From Campylobacteraceae bacterium (GTDB lineage: Bacteria > Campylobacterota > Campylobacteria > Campylobacterales > Sulfurovaceae), in NCBI GenBank assembly GCA_026994745.1, contig JALWPZ010000237.1, positions 1 through 40,828 on the forward strand: 40,828 nucleotides of DNA. Reading direction: 5' to 3'. This document shows, one piece after another, positions 9,061 through 17,314 of the stretch. The notes beneath the pieces were generated by a model, which saw only the letters and a program-made list of their open reading frames with translations, searched no databases and had not been told where the DNA came from. The first letter of the stretch is position 1. The number at the start of each line of letters is the position of its first letter. A program made the translations under genes and the position numbers.

Positions 9061-11013
9061 ATGTTTCAAACTTTCGAACTTAAAAATCTGGAAACCTTCC
9101 CCCGGGAACTCGACACGCTCCTGAAACGGCAAAAAGCCGCCATCGACGAACTGGCCAAAAACGACAGCGACGACTACGACACCATCGTCAAACCCCTGGA
9201 GGAGATGGACGAGGAGCGCAGCCTATTTTTTACGCCGCTTTCACACCTCAACAGCGTCATGAACTCCGAGGCGACCCAGAAGGCGTACGAAGAGAGCCTG
9301 CCTTTGCTGAGCCGTTTCCACAGCGAAGTTTCACAGAACACGGCCCTTTTCGAGAAACTCAAACGCATCGAAACCGACAATCTCCATCGATGGAAGGTCC
9401 TGGAGAACGAGATCCGGGATTTCCGGCTCAGCGGAGCGGAGCTGCCCGAGGCGCAGAAGAAAGAGCTCGAAGCGATCGATCTGGAACTGAGCGAACTCTC
9501 CAACCGCTTCAGCCAGAATCTTCTCGATGCCACCAACGCCTACGAACTGATCGTCGAGAACGAAGAGGATGTGGCCGGCCTGCCCGAGAGCGACCTGGCC
9601 GCCGCCCGCTTCGAGGAGGAGGGATGGGTCAAATACCGCTTTACCCTCCAGATCCCCAGCTACCTGGCCTACATAACCTATGGACCCAATCGCGAACTGC
9701 GGGAAAAGCTCTACCGTGCCTACACCACCCGCGCCCCCGAAAACGCCGCCGTCATCGACCGGATCCTGGAGCTGCGGGAGAAAAAGGCGAAACTCCTGGG
9801 CTTCGCCAACTACGCCGAATACGCCCTGCAGAGCCGGGACGCCAATTACGAAGAAGAGGTGTTGGAGTTCCTCGAAACACTGACGAAAATGAGCCGCAAA
9901 CAGGGAGAGGCGGAGCTGGAAGAGCTGCGAGATTTCGCCCGCCGAACCGACGGACTGGAAGAGCTGGCCAGCTACGACGTCGCCTACTACTCCGAAAAAC
10001 TCAAAAAGCACCTCTTCGACTTCGACGAAAACGACACCAAGCCCTACTTCGAGCGGGAAAAGGTTCTCGCCGGACTGCTGGAGATCGTCAGCGAACTCTT
10101 CGACATGCGTTTCGAGCCTGTCGACGTTCCCGTCTGGCATCCCACGGTGCGTCCCTACGATATCTATCGCCACGATGAACTCTCCGGAAGAATCTACTTC
10201 GATCTGGAAGCCCGCAAAGAGAAGCGCGGCGGGGCCTGGATGCACGACTGGGAGACCCGATTCGTCGACACGCAGGGGACGACCCATCTGCCCAGCGCCT
10301 TCGTCGTGGGTAACTTCGCCCCCGCGACCGGAGAGACCCCCAGCCTGCTGCGTCACGACGACGTCGTGACCCTCTTCCACGAGATGGGCCATGCGATCCA
10401 CCACCTCTTCAGCGCCGTCGACGAACGCTCCGTCAGCGGGATCAACGGCGTCGCCTGGGATGTGGTAGAATTCCCCAGCCAGTTCCTGGAGAACTTCGCC
10501 TACGAAGCGGCGATCCTGCGACGCTTCGCCTTCCACTACGAAAGCGGTGAGTCGATCCCCGAGGATCTGTTGCAGCGCATCAAAGCGGCCAAAAACTTCC
10601 AGGCCGCTCTGGGAATGCTGCGCCAACTGGAGTTCGCCACTTTCGACTTCCGCCTCCACCAAAAACTCTACCAGGGCGAGGAAGTCCAGCAACTCCTCGA
10701 CGAAGTGCGCAAGCAGACCTCCCCTCTCAAGCCCCCCGCCTACAACCGCTTCCAGCACGGCTTTGCCCACATCTTCGCCGGCGGCTATGCGGCGGGCTAC
10801 TACAGCTACAAGTGGGCCGAAGTCCTCAGCGCCGACGCCTTCTTCGCCTGCGTCGACGAGGAGGGAAATTTCGTCAAGGAGAAGGCCGAGGGGTACTACC
10901 GATTCATCCTCTCCCAGGGTGGCAGCGAAGAGATGAGTCGCCTTTATCAGGAGTGGCTGGGCAGGAAACCGAGACTGCAGTCGTTGTTGAAACTCTATGG
11001 GATCGGGGAGTAA
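9061..11013 (+). CDS. prlC: M3-family zinc oligopeptidase (oligopeptidase A type)
   Basis: Cytoplasmic metallopeptidase that degrades short peptides. It has 650 residues, close to the 680 of E. coli OpdA/PrlC. The zinc motif HEMGH is at residues 440-444 (His440, catalytic Glu441, His444) and the third ligand is probably Glu470 in VVEFPSQFLENF, 26 residues on, as in thimet-type peptidases. The C-terminal AGGYAAGYYSYKWAEVLSAD is also typical of the family. Start ATG 9061 is preceded by AAGGA. It stands alone: upstream is a gene remnant and downstream is repeat mosaic B. The symbol is by family resemblance; the substrates are unknown. Confidence 0.9.
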   Translation: MFQTFELKNLETFPRELDTLLKRQKAAIDELAKNDSDDYDTIVKPLEEMDEERSLFFTPLSHLNSVMNSEATQKAYEESLPLLSRFHSEVSQNTALFEKLKRIETDNLHRWKVLENEIRDFRLSGAELPEAQKKELEAIDLELSELSNRFSQNLLDATNAYELIVENEEDVAGLPESDLAAARFEEEGWVKYRFTLQIPSYLAYITYGPNRELREKLYRAYTTRAPENAAVIDRILELREKKAKLLGFANYAEYALQSRDANYEEEVLEFLETLTKMSRKQGEAELEELRDFARRTDGLEELASYDVAYYSEKLKKHLFDFDENDTKPYFEREKVLAGLLEIVSELFDMRFEPVDVPVWHPTVRPYDIYRHDELSGRIYFDLEARKEKRGGAWMHDWETRFVDTQGTTHLPSAFVVGNFAPATGETPSLLRHDDVVTLFHEMGHAIHHLFSAVDERSVSGINGVAWDVVEFPSQFLENFAYEAAILRRFAFHYESGESIPEDLLQRIKAAKNFQAALGMLRQLEFATFDFRLHQKLYQGEEVQQLLDEVRKQTSPLKPPAYNRFQHGFAHIFAGGYAAGYYSYKWAEVLSADAFFACVDEEGNFVKEKAEGYYRFILSQGGSEEMSRLYQEWLGRKPRLQSLLKLYGIGE

Positions 11014-11217
11014 ATCGGTGTATTGGTTATTAGTTATTAGTTATTGGAAACACCTACTGCGCTTTTCATCATTTGCAGTTTGTCGTTCTACGTTTGAAAA
11101 AAAGCGTTGCATAGCAACGCATACCGAAACTATTCATCATTCATCATTCACCATTCACCATACGATAGCCAAGCTTTCGCCTCCTCACTCCTCACTCGTT
11201 TCATCGGAGGAACGCCG
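11014..11217. repeat. 7-mer/palindrome mosaic B (before the membrane-protein gene)
   Basis: Parts in order: GTTATTA-type 7-mers at 11019-11046 (4 units), linker, degenerate TCGTTTG-type 7-mers at about 11070-11097 (4 units), palindrome GCGTTGC-ATA-GCAACGC at 11104-11120, ATACCGAAAC, then CATTCAY 7-mers at 11131-11158 (4 units), a linker, two exact CTCCTCA units at 11181-11194, then the start-codon inverted repeat. The stretch TCATCATTT before the palindrome also occurs at the matching place in mosaic A. Confidence 0.85.
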
Positions 11218-11225
11218 ATGAAACG
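11197..11225 (+). promoter_or_regulatory. start-codon hairpin of the membrane-protein gene
   Basis: CGTTTCATCGG (11197-11207) and CCGATGAAACG (11215-11225) are perfect 11-bp arms around the 7-nt loop AGGAACG. The right arm contains the ATG start (11218-11220), and the Shine-Dalgarno GGAGG (11206-11210) runs from the left arm into the loop. Folded mRNA would pair the start codon. Confidence 0.7.
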
Positions 11226-11742
11226 CGACCACATTCTTTTTATCGCCAGTGTCGTCGGAGTCTTCCTGCTTCTCCTCGCCGGGGCCTGGAGCAGCCCCAC
11301 CTTCTCGGAGGAGCAGAGCTACATCGAGGCGATCGTCATGTTCGGCGCCCTGCTCTTCGTCTTCTCCGTCGTCGTCATCGTCGCTGCGATGGGGTTTCGC
11401 TCCTTCGCCCTCTTCATGGCGCTCTTCATCGCCATGGCGGTCTCCCTCTACGGGATCGAAGCGGGGGTCATCGTCGTCGTCGCCACGTACGTGATCTGGG
11501 GATTGATCTTCGCGATCCAGCTGCTTCTGGTCCACCATCGGGTCGAAGGAGCGATCCGATGGTTCCGAGAACGCTACACCTTCAAAACCTTCACCCTGGA
11601 ATTCAAAGTCTTCTATCCCATGATCTGGACCTTCTATTTCTTCTTCGAGTATCTCCCCCACCTGGTGACCAAAGAACATCTCATCGACTTCGATCCCAAG
11701 GAGGTCTACGATGTGATGAAGGGATTCCTGAACCCTCGCTGA
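11218..11742 (+). CDS. predicted inner-membrane protein, function unknown
   Basis: 174 residues that I do not recognise as a named family. After MKRDH come about four hydrophobic segments: residues 6-24, roughly 37-62, 66-83 and 86-108. A more polar Arg/Lys-rich region (HHRVEGAIRWFRERYTFK) and an aromatic segment FYPMIWTFYFFFEYLP follow, and the tail is soluble and acidic. The start at 11218 is set by GGAGG with 7-nt spacing; the longer frame back to 11107 only translates repeat DNA. It lies 57 nt upstream of the mlaE ATG, but a separate promoter sits between, so a shared role with lipid transport is possible but unproven. Its start codon lies in a perfect inverted repeat. Confidence 0.7.
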   Translation: MKRDHILFIASVVGVFLLLLAGAWSSPTFSEEQSYIEAIVMFGALLFVFSVVVIVAAMGFRSFALFMALFIAMAVSLYGIEAGVIVVVATYVIWGLIFAIQLLLVHHRVEGAIRWFRERYTFKTFTLEFKVFYPMIWTFYFFFEYLPHLVTKEHLIDFDPKEVYDVMKGFLNPR

Positions 11743-11758
11743 TGGATGGCAAGAAGTT

Positions 11759-11771
11759 GTTTATCATAAAC
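11759..11771. promoter_or_regulatory. palindrome upstream of the mlaE promoter
   Basis: GTTTATCATAAAC is a perfect 13-bp palindrome with a central C, 15 nt before the mlaE -10 box. It overlaps a second inverted repeat, TTTATC..GATAAA (11760-11777). The position over the -35 region fits an operator, but no regulator is known. Confidence 0.35.
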
Positions 11772-11786
11772 GATAAATGAACGTGA

Positions 11787-11792
11787 TATAAT
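11787..11792 (+). promoter_or_regulatory. extended -10 of the mla promoter, predicting a leaderless mRNA
   Basis: TGATATAAT is a perfect extended -10. It ends 7 nt before ATG 11800, so transcription should begin at or next to the start codon. No Shine-Dalgarno lies between the box and the ATG. Confidence 0.55.
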
Positions 11793-11799
11793 CCATTCC

Positions 11800-12915
11800 A
11801 TGAAGCCCCAAGCCCTGGAACTCCGACGATCTTCCCATACTGTGACCATCCTCTGTCGTGGGGAGTGGAGCCTCTACCGTTCCGGGGAGATCGAGAAGCA
11901 GATCCGTTCGACGGAACTTCCCCCGCGATCCTACTATATTCTCGATTTTCATGAGGTCGATGAGTTCGACAGCGCCGGGATCCTCCTTCTATTGGATCTG
12001 TGCGAACGGATCAAGAAGATGGGAAACGATTGCGAGCTTCAGGGCTTGAACGTAAAGCAAAGCAAAATGCTTCGTCTCCTCGAAAAGGGGTATGCAGAGG
12101 AGCCGCTTCCCCGCAGGAGGGAAGGGTTCTTTTACCGGATCGGGAAAGCCACGATCGACGAGCTCGGCGTCGTACGGGATTTCTTCCACTTTCTGGGGGA
12201 GCTCTTCGCCTCCTTCATGCGCCTTCTTTTCAAACCCTCCAATTTCCGGCTCCGGGAGACCGTCTATCACATCGAACAGTCCGGATTCAACGCGCTCTTC
12301 ATCATCGGCCTGACTTCGATCCTCGTCGGCCTGGTCATCGCCTATGAGAGCTTGGTGCAATTGGTACAGTTCGGTGCGGACATCTTCGTCGTCGATGGGA
12401 TCGGGATCGCCATCACCCGGGAGCTGGGACCCATGATCACCGCCATTGTCATCGCCGGGCGGAGCGCATCGAGCTACACTGCCGAGATCGGCACCATGAA
12501 GATCACCGAAGAGATCAGCGCCATGCGGACCATGGGCTTCGACCCCTTCTTCTTTCTCGTGATCCCCCGGATCGTCGCCCTGGTCATCGCCATGCCTCTG
12601 CTGATCTTCTTTTCGGACATCATGGGGATCCTGGGCGGCATGGTCGCCACCAAGGCCCAGGTGGACATCTCCTACTCCTTCTTCCTCCAACGCCTGCAGG
12701 AGGTCCTGGCGGCCAAACACTACATCCTCGGGATCATCAAGGGGCCCTTTTTCGCCCTGATCATTGCCGCGACGGGCTGCTTTCATGGCTTCCGTGTCAC
12801 CGGGGATACCGAAAGCATCGGGATCGAAACCACCGCCAGCGTGGTCCACGCCATCTTCTTCGTCATCGCATGCGACGCCCTCTTCGCCATTCTCTACACA
12901 CAGTTGGGATACTAG
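11800..12915 (+). CDS. mlaE: MlaE-type lipid ABC transporter permease with N-terminal STAS domain
   Basis: 371 residues. The first 100 or so form a STAS-like domain (ILDFHEVDEFDSAGILLLLDL), which as a separate protein would be MlaB. The rest is an MlaE permease with five or six hydrophobic segments and hallmark stretches such as GIAITRELGPMITAIVIAGR and EEISAMRTMGFDP. With MlaF and MlaD it moves phospholipids between inner and outer membranes. The corresponding Campylobacter jejuni cluster is known from invasion studies as iamA/iamB. Its TAG is followed directly by the mlaF ATG. ATG 11800 has no Shine-Dalgarno and sits 7 nt after a perfect -10 box. Confidence 0.9.
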   Translation: MKPQALELRRSSHTVTILCRGEWSLYRSGEIEKQIRSTELPPRSYYILDFHEVDEFDSAGILLLLDLCERIKKMGNDCELQGLNVKQSKMLRLLEKGYAEEPLPRRREGFFYRIGKATIDELGVVRDFFHFLGELFASFMRLLFKPSNFRLRETVYHIEQSGFNALFIIGLTSILVGLVIAYESLVQLVQFGADIFVVDGIGIAITRELGPMITAIVIAGRSASSYTAEIGTMKITEEISAMRTMGFDPFFFLVIPRIVALVIAMPLLIFFSDIMGILGGMVATKAQVDISYSFFLQRLQEVLAAKHYILGIIKGPFFALIIAATGCFHGFRVTGDTESIGIETTASVVHAIFFVIACDALFAILYTQLGY

Positions 12916-13722
12916 ATGGAACCGATCATCGAAATGCGCGACATCGTCACCCGCTTCGGGGATACGGTGATCCACGACGGCGTGAACCTTCGGGTCTACC
13001 CCGGTGAGATCTACGCCATCCTGGGAGAGAGCGGGGCCGGCAAATCGGTCTTGGTCAAAGAGATCATCATGCTCCTGCGCCCCAGCTCCGGCACCGTGCG
13101 CGTCCTGGGAAAGACCCTGGACCAGACCGATTATCGCCAACAGCAGGAACTGCGCAAGAGCTGGGGAGTGCTGTTCCAGTTCGGTGCTCTTTTCACCTCC
13201 CTGACCGTTGCGGAGAACATCGCCTTGCCCATCCGGGAATATACCTCCGTACCCAAACACCTGCTGGAGAAGATCATCCGGGAAAAGCTCGACATGGTGG
13301 GGCTTCCCTCCCGGGCCGCATCCCTCTACCCTTCCGAACTCAGCGGGGGAATGATCAAACGGGCGGCCCTGGCCCGGGCATTGGCCATGGACCCCAGGCT
13401 GCTCTTCCTCGACGAACCCACCTCCGGACTGGATCCCATCGGGGCCCGCTCCTTCGATCGTCTCATCGTCGATCTGCGTGACGCCCTAGATATCACCGTG
13501 GTGATGATCACCCACGATCTCGACTCCATCTTCGGGATCGTCGACCGGATGGCGATCCTGGCGGACAAACACGTGGTGGCGGAGGGGACACTCCAGGAGG
13601 TGCTCGCTTCCGACCACCCCTTCGTCGAGCGCTTCTTCAAGAACGAATACACATCCAAACGTTTTCAGGGTAAAATACGGCAAACGAGCGAAAATGGGGG
13701 CGGCGGCGTAGATGTACAGTAA
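12916..13722 (+). CDS. mlaF: MlaF-type ABC transporter ATP-binding protein
   Basis: 268-residue nucleotide-binding subunit of the lipid transporter. Walker A GESGAGKS is at residues 37-44, the Q-loop follows in LFQFGALF, the ABC signature is LSGGMIKRAALARA, Walker B is LLFLDEPTSGLDP and the switch His is in MITHDLDS. It begins directly after the mlaE stop and its last 11 nt overlap mlaD. The C-terminal 20 residues are Gly/Arg-rich and past the usual end of the fold. Confidence 0.94.
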   Translation: MEPIIEMRDIVTRFGDTVIHDGVNLRVYPGEIYAILGESGAGKSVLVKEIIMLLRPSSGTVRVLGKTLDQTDYRQQQELRKSWGVLFQFGALFTSLTVAENIALPIREYTSVPKHLLEKIIREKLDMVGLPSRAASLYPSELSGGMIKRAALARALAMDPRLLFLDEPTSGLDPIGARSFDRLIVDLRDALDITVVMITHDLDSIFGIVDRMAILADKHVVAEGTLQEVLASDHPFVERFFKNEYTSKRFQGKIRQTSENGGGGVDVQ

Positions 13723-14644
13723 GATCAATTATACGGTGGTGGGTCTCTTCGTCTCCCTCTTCACCATCGCCCTGCTCGCCTTCGGATTCTGGCTCGCCAA
13801 ATACGGATTCGAGGAGAAGTACGATCGATACACCCTCTATTTCACCGAACCCGTCGATGGGTTGACCCTCGACTCCTCCGTCAAACTCAAAGGGGTCGAT
13901 GTGGGCAAAGTGAGCAGCATCGAGGTGGACCCCGAAAATGTCGAACGGGTGCGGGTCATGATCCGTTTGAGAGAGGGGACTCCCATCACACAGGGAATGT
14001 ACGCCGTTCTCAAGCTCCAGGGGATCACCGGGCTCTCCTATGTGCAGATCGAGGGGGGAAAGAAGGGCGCTCCCCCGCTCAGATCCCAACAGGGCGAAGC
14101 CCCGGTCATCCCTACCCACGCCTCATTGATGCAGCAGCTCAGCAACGACGCCCCTGCACTTCTCTCCAAGCTCCAACATATGGCCGACAGCCTCGACAGT
14201 ATCTTCTCCGAGAGCAATCGCAAACATCTGGAGCTGATCCTCAAAAACAGCGCCGATGCCACCGGCAAGGCCCTGGAGGTCGAAGAGAGGATCATCGCCC
14301 TTTCGGAAGAGTTCAACACGACGTTGCGAAATTTCAACGCCAAAGCCGATACGATCGAAGAGGAGGTGCGGGGATTGAGCAGCACCCTCCGGCAGCGGCT
14401 CCCCTCCCTGCTGAAGAACTTCGACGAAGCCGGTGCCAGCGTGGCCAAGGTGGCACGGGGACTCGAGCTCCGTCTAAAACGGGGGGAATACGACCTCAAG
14501 CGGATCGTCCGGCCCCTGAAGATCGATATCCGAGAATTGAGCTACCGCTACCAGGAGCTGGCCGAGGATCTCAAGGCACTTAGCCGTAACCCCTCCTCCA
14601 TCCTCTTTGGTTCCGGCCACCCCATGAAAGGTCCCGGAGAATGA
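13712..14644 (+). CDS. mlaD: MCE-domain lipid-binding protein (MlaD type)
   Basis: 310 residues. One transmembrane helix (about residues 7-28) anchors it in the inner membrane. A single MCE domain (about 37-117) reads from YTLYFTEPVDGLTLDSSVKL to GITGLSYVQIEGG and would form the periplasmic hexameric ring that passes lipids. The remaining 190 residues are helical and charged, much longer than the tail of E. coli MlaD, like the extended MCE proteins of this phylum. ATG 13712 overlaps the end of mlaF, and its stop overlaps the next ATG (ATGA). Confidence 0.9.
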   Translation: MYSKINYTVVGLFVSLFTIALLAFGFWLAKYGFEEKYDRYTLYFTEPVDGLTLDSSVKLKGVDVGKVSSIEVDPENVERVRVMIRLREGTPITQGMYAVLKLQGITGLSYVQIEGGKKGAPPLRSQQGEAPVIPTHASLMQQLSNDAPALLSKLQHMADSLDSIFSESNRKHLELILKNSADATGKALEVEERIIALSEEFNTTLRNFNAKADTIEEEVRGLSSTLRQRLPSLLKNFDEAGASVAKVARGLELRLKRGEYDLKRIVRPLKIDIRELSYRYQELAEDLKALSRNPSSILFGSGHPMKGPGE

Positions 14645-15231
14645 AAACCCTACCGATTTGGCTGAGATCACTGCTGTTACCCATGATTTTCCTGCTGGCG
14701 GGCTGCAGTTCCCGGAGCATCCAAATGTATACCCTGGACGCCGGATCGGCGGCGCAGCCCCAACGAACCGCCTACGCCCATGCCACGGTCCGGGTCGACT
14801 ATCCCAAAGGGATCGAGGATACGATGGGAACCCGGATCTATTTTAGCCGGAGCGATCTGACCCAATCCTACTACCAATACCACCAGTGGTCCAAACCCCT
14901 CAATCGCATCATCCTCGCCCAACTCATCGAAGCCCTGCAACGCAGTCATATCTTCCACCGCGTCATCGACTACGCTTCCGAGGCACGGAGCGATTACACC
15001 CTGGAGACGACGATCTACCGCTTCGAGCACAGGATCGAAAAGGAGCGCTCCTACGCCGTGGTTTCCGTCGGGCTGAGGCTCTTGCGCAGCGACAACGATT
15101 CGGTGGTCAAGAGCCGAAGATTCGACTACAAGATCCCTGCCCCCACCACCGACGCCAAAGGGTTCGTACTGGCCGCCAACGAAGCGATGAAACGGCTCTC
15201 CGTCGAAATGACCCGATGGCTGGCCCATTGA
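14641..15231 (+). CDS. ABC-type lipid transport auxiliary lipoprotein
   Basis: 196 residues with a lipoprotein signal: MKTLPIWLRSLL, hydrophobic core and lipobox LAGC with Cys22 as lipidation site. The mature part has the alpha/beta pattern of PqiC-like auxiliary lipoproteins (YTLDAG near the N-terminus, IYFSRSDLTQSYYQYHQWSKP, ILAQLIEALQ). It probably sits at the outer membrane and helps deliver or remove lipid for the MlaEFD complex. It overlaps mlaD by 4 nt (ATGA), so the four genes are one transcription and translation unit. Confidence 0.82.
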   Translation: MKTLPIWLRSLLLPMIFLLAGCSSRSIQMYTLDAGSAAQPQRTAYAHATVRVDYPKGIEDTMGTRIYFSRSDLTQSYYQYHQWSKPLNRIILAQLIEALQRSHIFHRVIDYASEARSDYTLETTIYRFEHRIEKERSYAVVSVGLRLLRSDNDSVVKSRRFDYKIPAPTTDAKGFVLAANEAMKRLSVEMTRWLAH

Positions 15232-15250
15232 CATCGTCACCGGCCCTGTT

Positions 15251-15256
15251 TATAAT
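15251..15256 (+). promoter_or_regulatory. -10 box of the FUN14-like gene
   Basis: Perfect TATAAT in TGTTTATAATATG, about 24 nt before ATG 15280 and after the lipoprotein gene's stop. Confidence 0.5.
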
Positions 15257-15279
15257 ATGAAAAAATATGAAGCGAGTTC

Positions 15280-15609
15280 ATGGAAGAGAAACTGAAAGAG
15301 ACCATCGTTCAACTGCCATGGCTGGAGATGGGAAGCGGCTTCCTCATCGGTATGGCCGTAGGCTATTTCCTCAAAAAGAGTTTCAAGATCCTGTTGGTCC
15401 TCCTGGGAGTCGCCATCGCCATCATCTTCGTCCTGGAGAGTCAGAAAGTGGTCACCATCAACGAAGAGGGGCTGGCCCAGACCGTCTCCGCCGGAAGCGA
15501 GCAGTTCAAACACTTCGCCCTCTTCCTCAAGGAGCGCCTCTCCCGACTCAACTTCGCGGGCAGTGCCTCGGCGCTGGGAGGATTCGTCGTCGGCTTGAAG
15601 ATGGGATGA
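15280..15609 (+). CDS. small FUN14-family-like membrane protein
   Basis: 109 residues. GSGFLIGMAVGYFLKKSFKI followed by a hydrophobic stretch ending in FVLESQ, and a closing GGFVVGLKMG, match the glycine-zipper pattern of FUN14-like proteins: two to three short membrane helices with G-x3-G spacing. Bacterial members have no established function. It has its own -10 box after the mla operon. The ribosome site before ATG 15280 is weak (GAAGCGAG). Confidence 0.65.
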   Translation: MEEKLKETIVQLPWLEMGSGFLIGMAVGYFLKKSFKILLVLLGVAIAIIFVLESQKVVTINEEGLAQTVSAGSEQFKHFALFLKERLSRLNFAGSASALGGFVVGLKMG

Positions 15610-15618
15610 TGTTTTTTA

Positions 15619-15653
15619 GTCATTGGTCATTCTCGATCATTTCCCACTTCTCA
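15619..15653. repeat. worn heptanucleotide array before queH
   Basis: Five 7-nt units: GTCATTG, GTCATTC, TCGATCA, TTTCCCA, CTTCTCA. The first two and last two are near-identical within pairs, and the last pair resembles the G-free words of the array before coaD. No palindrome accompanies it. Confidence 0.45.
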
Positions 15654-15679
15654 TTGGATTTTTGCCCAAGGGAAAGATC

Positions 15680-16768
15680 ATGCTAGTCCACATCTGCTGC
15701 GCCGTGGACAGCCACTATTTCCTTCAGAAACTGCGGGAAGAGTACCCCGACGAACCCTTGACCGGTTTCTTCTACGACCCCAATATCCACCCCTACAGCG
15801 AATACCGTCTGCGTCTCTTGGAAGTGGAGCGTAGCTGCCGAAAACTGGGGATCGAGCTGATCGAGGGCGACTACGATGTCGAAGCCTGGCTCGAAGCGGT
15901 TCGGGGCCTGGAGAACGAACCGGAAAAGGGTGCCCGATGCGGCCTCTGCTTCGACCGTCGGTTCGAAGTGAGCGCCGCCAAGGCGGCAGAGTTGGGAAAG
16001 AAGATCTTCACCTCCACCCTCCTGACCTCCCCCAAAAAGTCCCTGAGCCAGTTGGAAGAGGAGGGCCGACGCATCGCCGAGCGGTACGGGATCCGCTTTC
16101 TCGCCCCCGATTATCGCAAGGCGTCAGGCACTCAGGAGCAGAACCGGATGGCCAAAGAGGAGAGGCTCTACCGACAGGATTACTGCGGTTGCCTCTACGC
16201 GCTTGGTATCCAGCGGAACGAACAGGGACGGATCGTGGACGAACTCTTCTCCCCGGTCAGCGGACAGGTCCAACCCGAATCCATCGAGGAGCGTATCGCT
16301 CTGTATGAGCGTCGGCTGGAGTTGGAAGAGCGGGGAATCCCCTATGAGATCGTCAAAGAGCGCTTTTTGAACTGGAGGCTGAAGCAGGGGCGCTTGCGCA
16401 TAGGGAAGGAGACTGTACCCGCCCATATCCTCCCCTACTCTATTCTCAAGCGCCCCTTTACCCGGGGGCGGATCGAGCGGACGATCGGGCCCCTGGCCTA
16501 TCTCAATCGGGACGAAGTGAAATTCACGACCCTCGAAGAGTACAACCGGATCGCCGGCACCCGGTACTCCCACATTTCGCAACTGCTCTTTTCACCCCCA
16601 CCTTTCGAAAAAGAGTTGGAGATCCGTCGGGAACTCATCCCCTCTCCCTACGATCTCAGCGCTCTGCTGGTGGTCGGAGAACTCCCCAGCCGAAAATTGG
16701 AACTGACCCTGGATGCCACGGTCTACGAGGATGTCCGGGAGCGCTTGATCCCATTAACTGATTATTAA
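15680..16768 (+). CDS. queH: epoxyqueuosine reductase QueH
   Basis: Reduces epoxyqueuosine to queuosine in tRNA, the last step of Q synthesis, replacing the cobalamin enzyme QueG. The four metal-binding and catalytic cysteines are present: CC at residues 6-7 (HICCAVDSHYF), Cys87 and Cys90 in RCGLCFDRR, and the CGC at 169-171 (DYCGC). The catalytic core fills the first 180 or so residues. About 180 more follow, an extension that also seems usual in this phylum. ATG 15680 is preferred because GGGAAAG lies just upstream; the frame back to 15623 runs through repeat-like DNA. Confidence 0.88.
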   Translation: MLVHICCAVDSHYFLQKLREEYPDEPLTGFFYDPNIHPYSEYRLRLLEVERSCRKLGIELIEGDYDVEAWLEAVRGLENEPEKGARCGLCFDRRFEVSAAKAAELGKKIFTSTLLTSPKKSLSQLEEEGRRIAERYGIRFLAPDYRKASGTQEQNRMAKEERLYRQDYCGCLYALGIQRNEQGRIVDELFSPVSGQVQPESIEERIALYERRLELEERGIPYEIVKERFLNWRLKQGRLRIGKETVPAHILPYSILKRPFTRGRIERTIGPLAYLNRDEVKFTTLEEYNRIAGTRYSHISQLLFSPPPFEKELEIRRELIPSPYDLSALLVVGELPSRKLELTLDATVYEDVRERLIPLTDY

Positions 16769-16802
16769 CATCAAACTAATCACCTCATTAGCTCACCTTC
16801 GA

Positions 16803-16808
16803 TAGAAT
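16803..16808 (+). promoter_or_regulatory. -10 box of the fabZ operon
   Basis: TAGAAT in TCGATAGAATATTG, about 60 nt before the fabZ TTG, in the 99-nt gap after queH. It is the only promoter-like box before the fabZ-to-mreC run. Confidence 0.4.
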
Positions 16809-16867
16809 ATTGACCATTTACAACGGGAGCGCTCTGCCCTGAGAAAAGCACCCGAAAGGAACGAACT

Positions 16868-17314
16868 TTGTACAACGTCGTAGAGATCCAGAAAATCCTG
16901 CCCCATCGCTATCCCTTCCTCCTGGTGGATCGGATCACCGATCTGCAACCCGGCGAATCCATCGAAGGGTACAAGAATGTCTCCATCTCCGAGCCGGTCT
17001 TTCAGGGACACTTTCCCGACCACCCCATCTATCCTGGCGTCATGATCATCGAAGGGATGGCCCAGGCCGGTGGCGTCCTCGCCTTCAAAAGCATGGACGA
17101 CAACTCCCAGGAGGCGATCCAGAACAAGGTGGTCTATTTCATGAGCATCGACAAGGCCAAGTTCCGCGCTCCCGTCACTCCGGGGGACCGCCTGGTCTAC
17201 CGCCTGCAGGTCCTGAAGAACAAGGGCCCTGTCTGGTTCCTCGACGGAAAGGCCTATGTGGACGAAAAACTGGTGGCGGAAGCCCAGCTCAAAGCGATGA
17301 TCGTCGACAAGTGA
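16868..17314 (+). CDS. fabZ: 3-hydroxyacyl-[acyl-carrier-protein] dehydratase FabZ
   Basis: Dehydrates 3-hydroxyacyl-ACP in fatty acid elongation. 148 residues. The hot-dog fold core has [13 protein letters not shown], then [12 protein letters not shown] with His48 and MIIEGMAQ with Glu62, the catalytic pair. The start is TTG 16868, preceded by AAAGGA at 7 nt; no suitable ATG exists before the conserved N-terminus [14 protein letters not shown]. It is first in the fabZ-lpxA-clpX-mreB-mreC run and overlaps lpxA, linking fatty acid and lipid A synthesis. Confidence 0.95.
   Translation: MYNVVEIQKILPHRYPFLLVDRITDLQPGESIEGYKNVSISEPVFQGHFPDHPIYPGVMIIEGMAQAGGVLAFKSMDDNSQEAIQNKVVYFMSIDKAKFRAPVTPGDRLVYRLQVLKNKGPVWFLDGKAYVDEKLVAEAQLKAMIVDK

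Noticed and set aside
9331-10770. 479-codon minus-strand open frame opposite the M3 oligopeptidase gene
   Set aside because: Compositional shadow; the plus-strand gene has intact catalytic motifs throughout.
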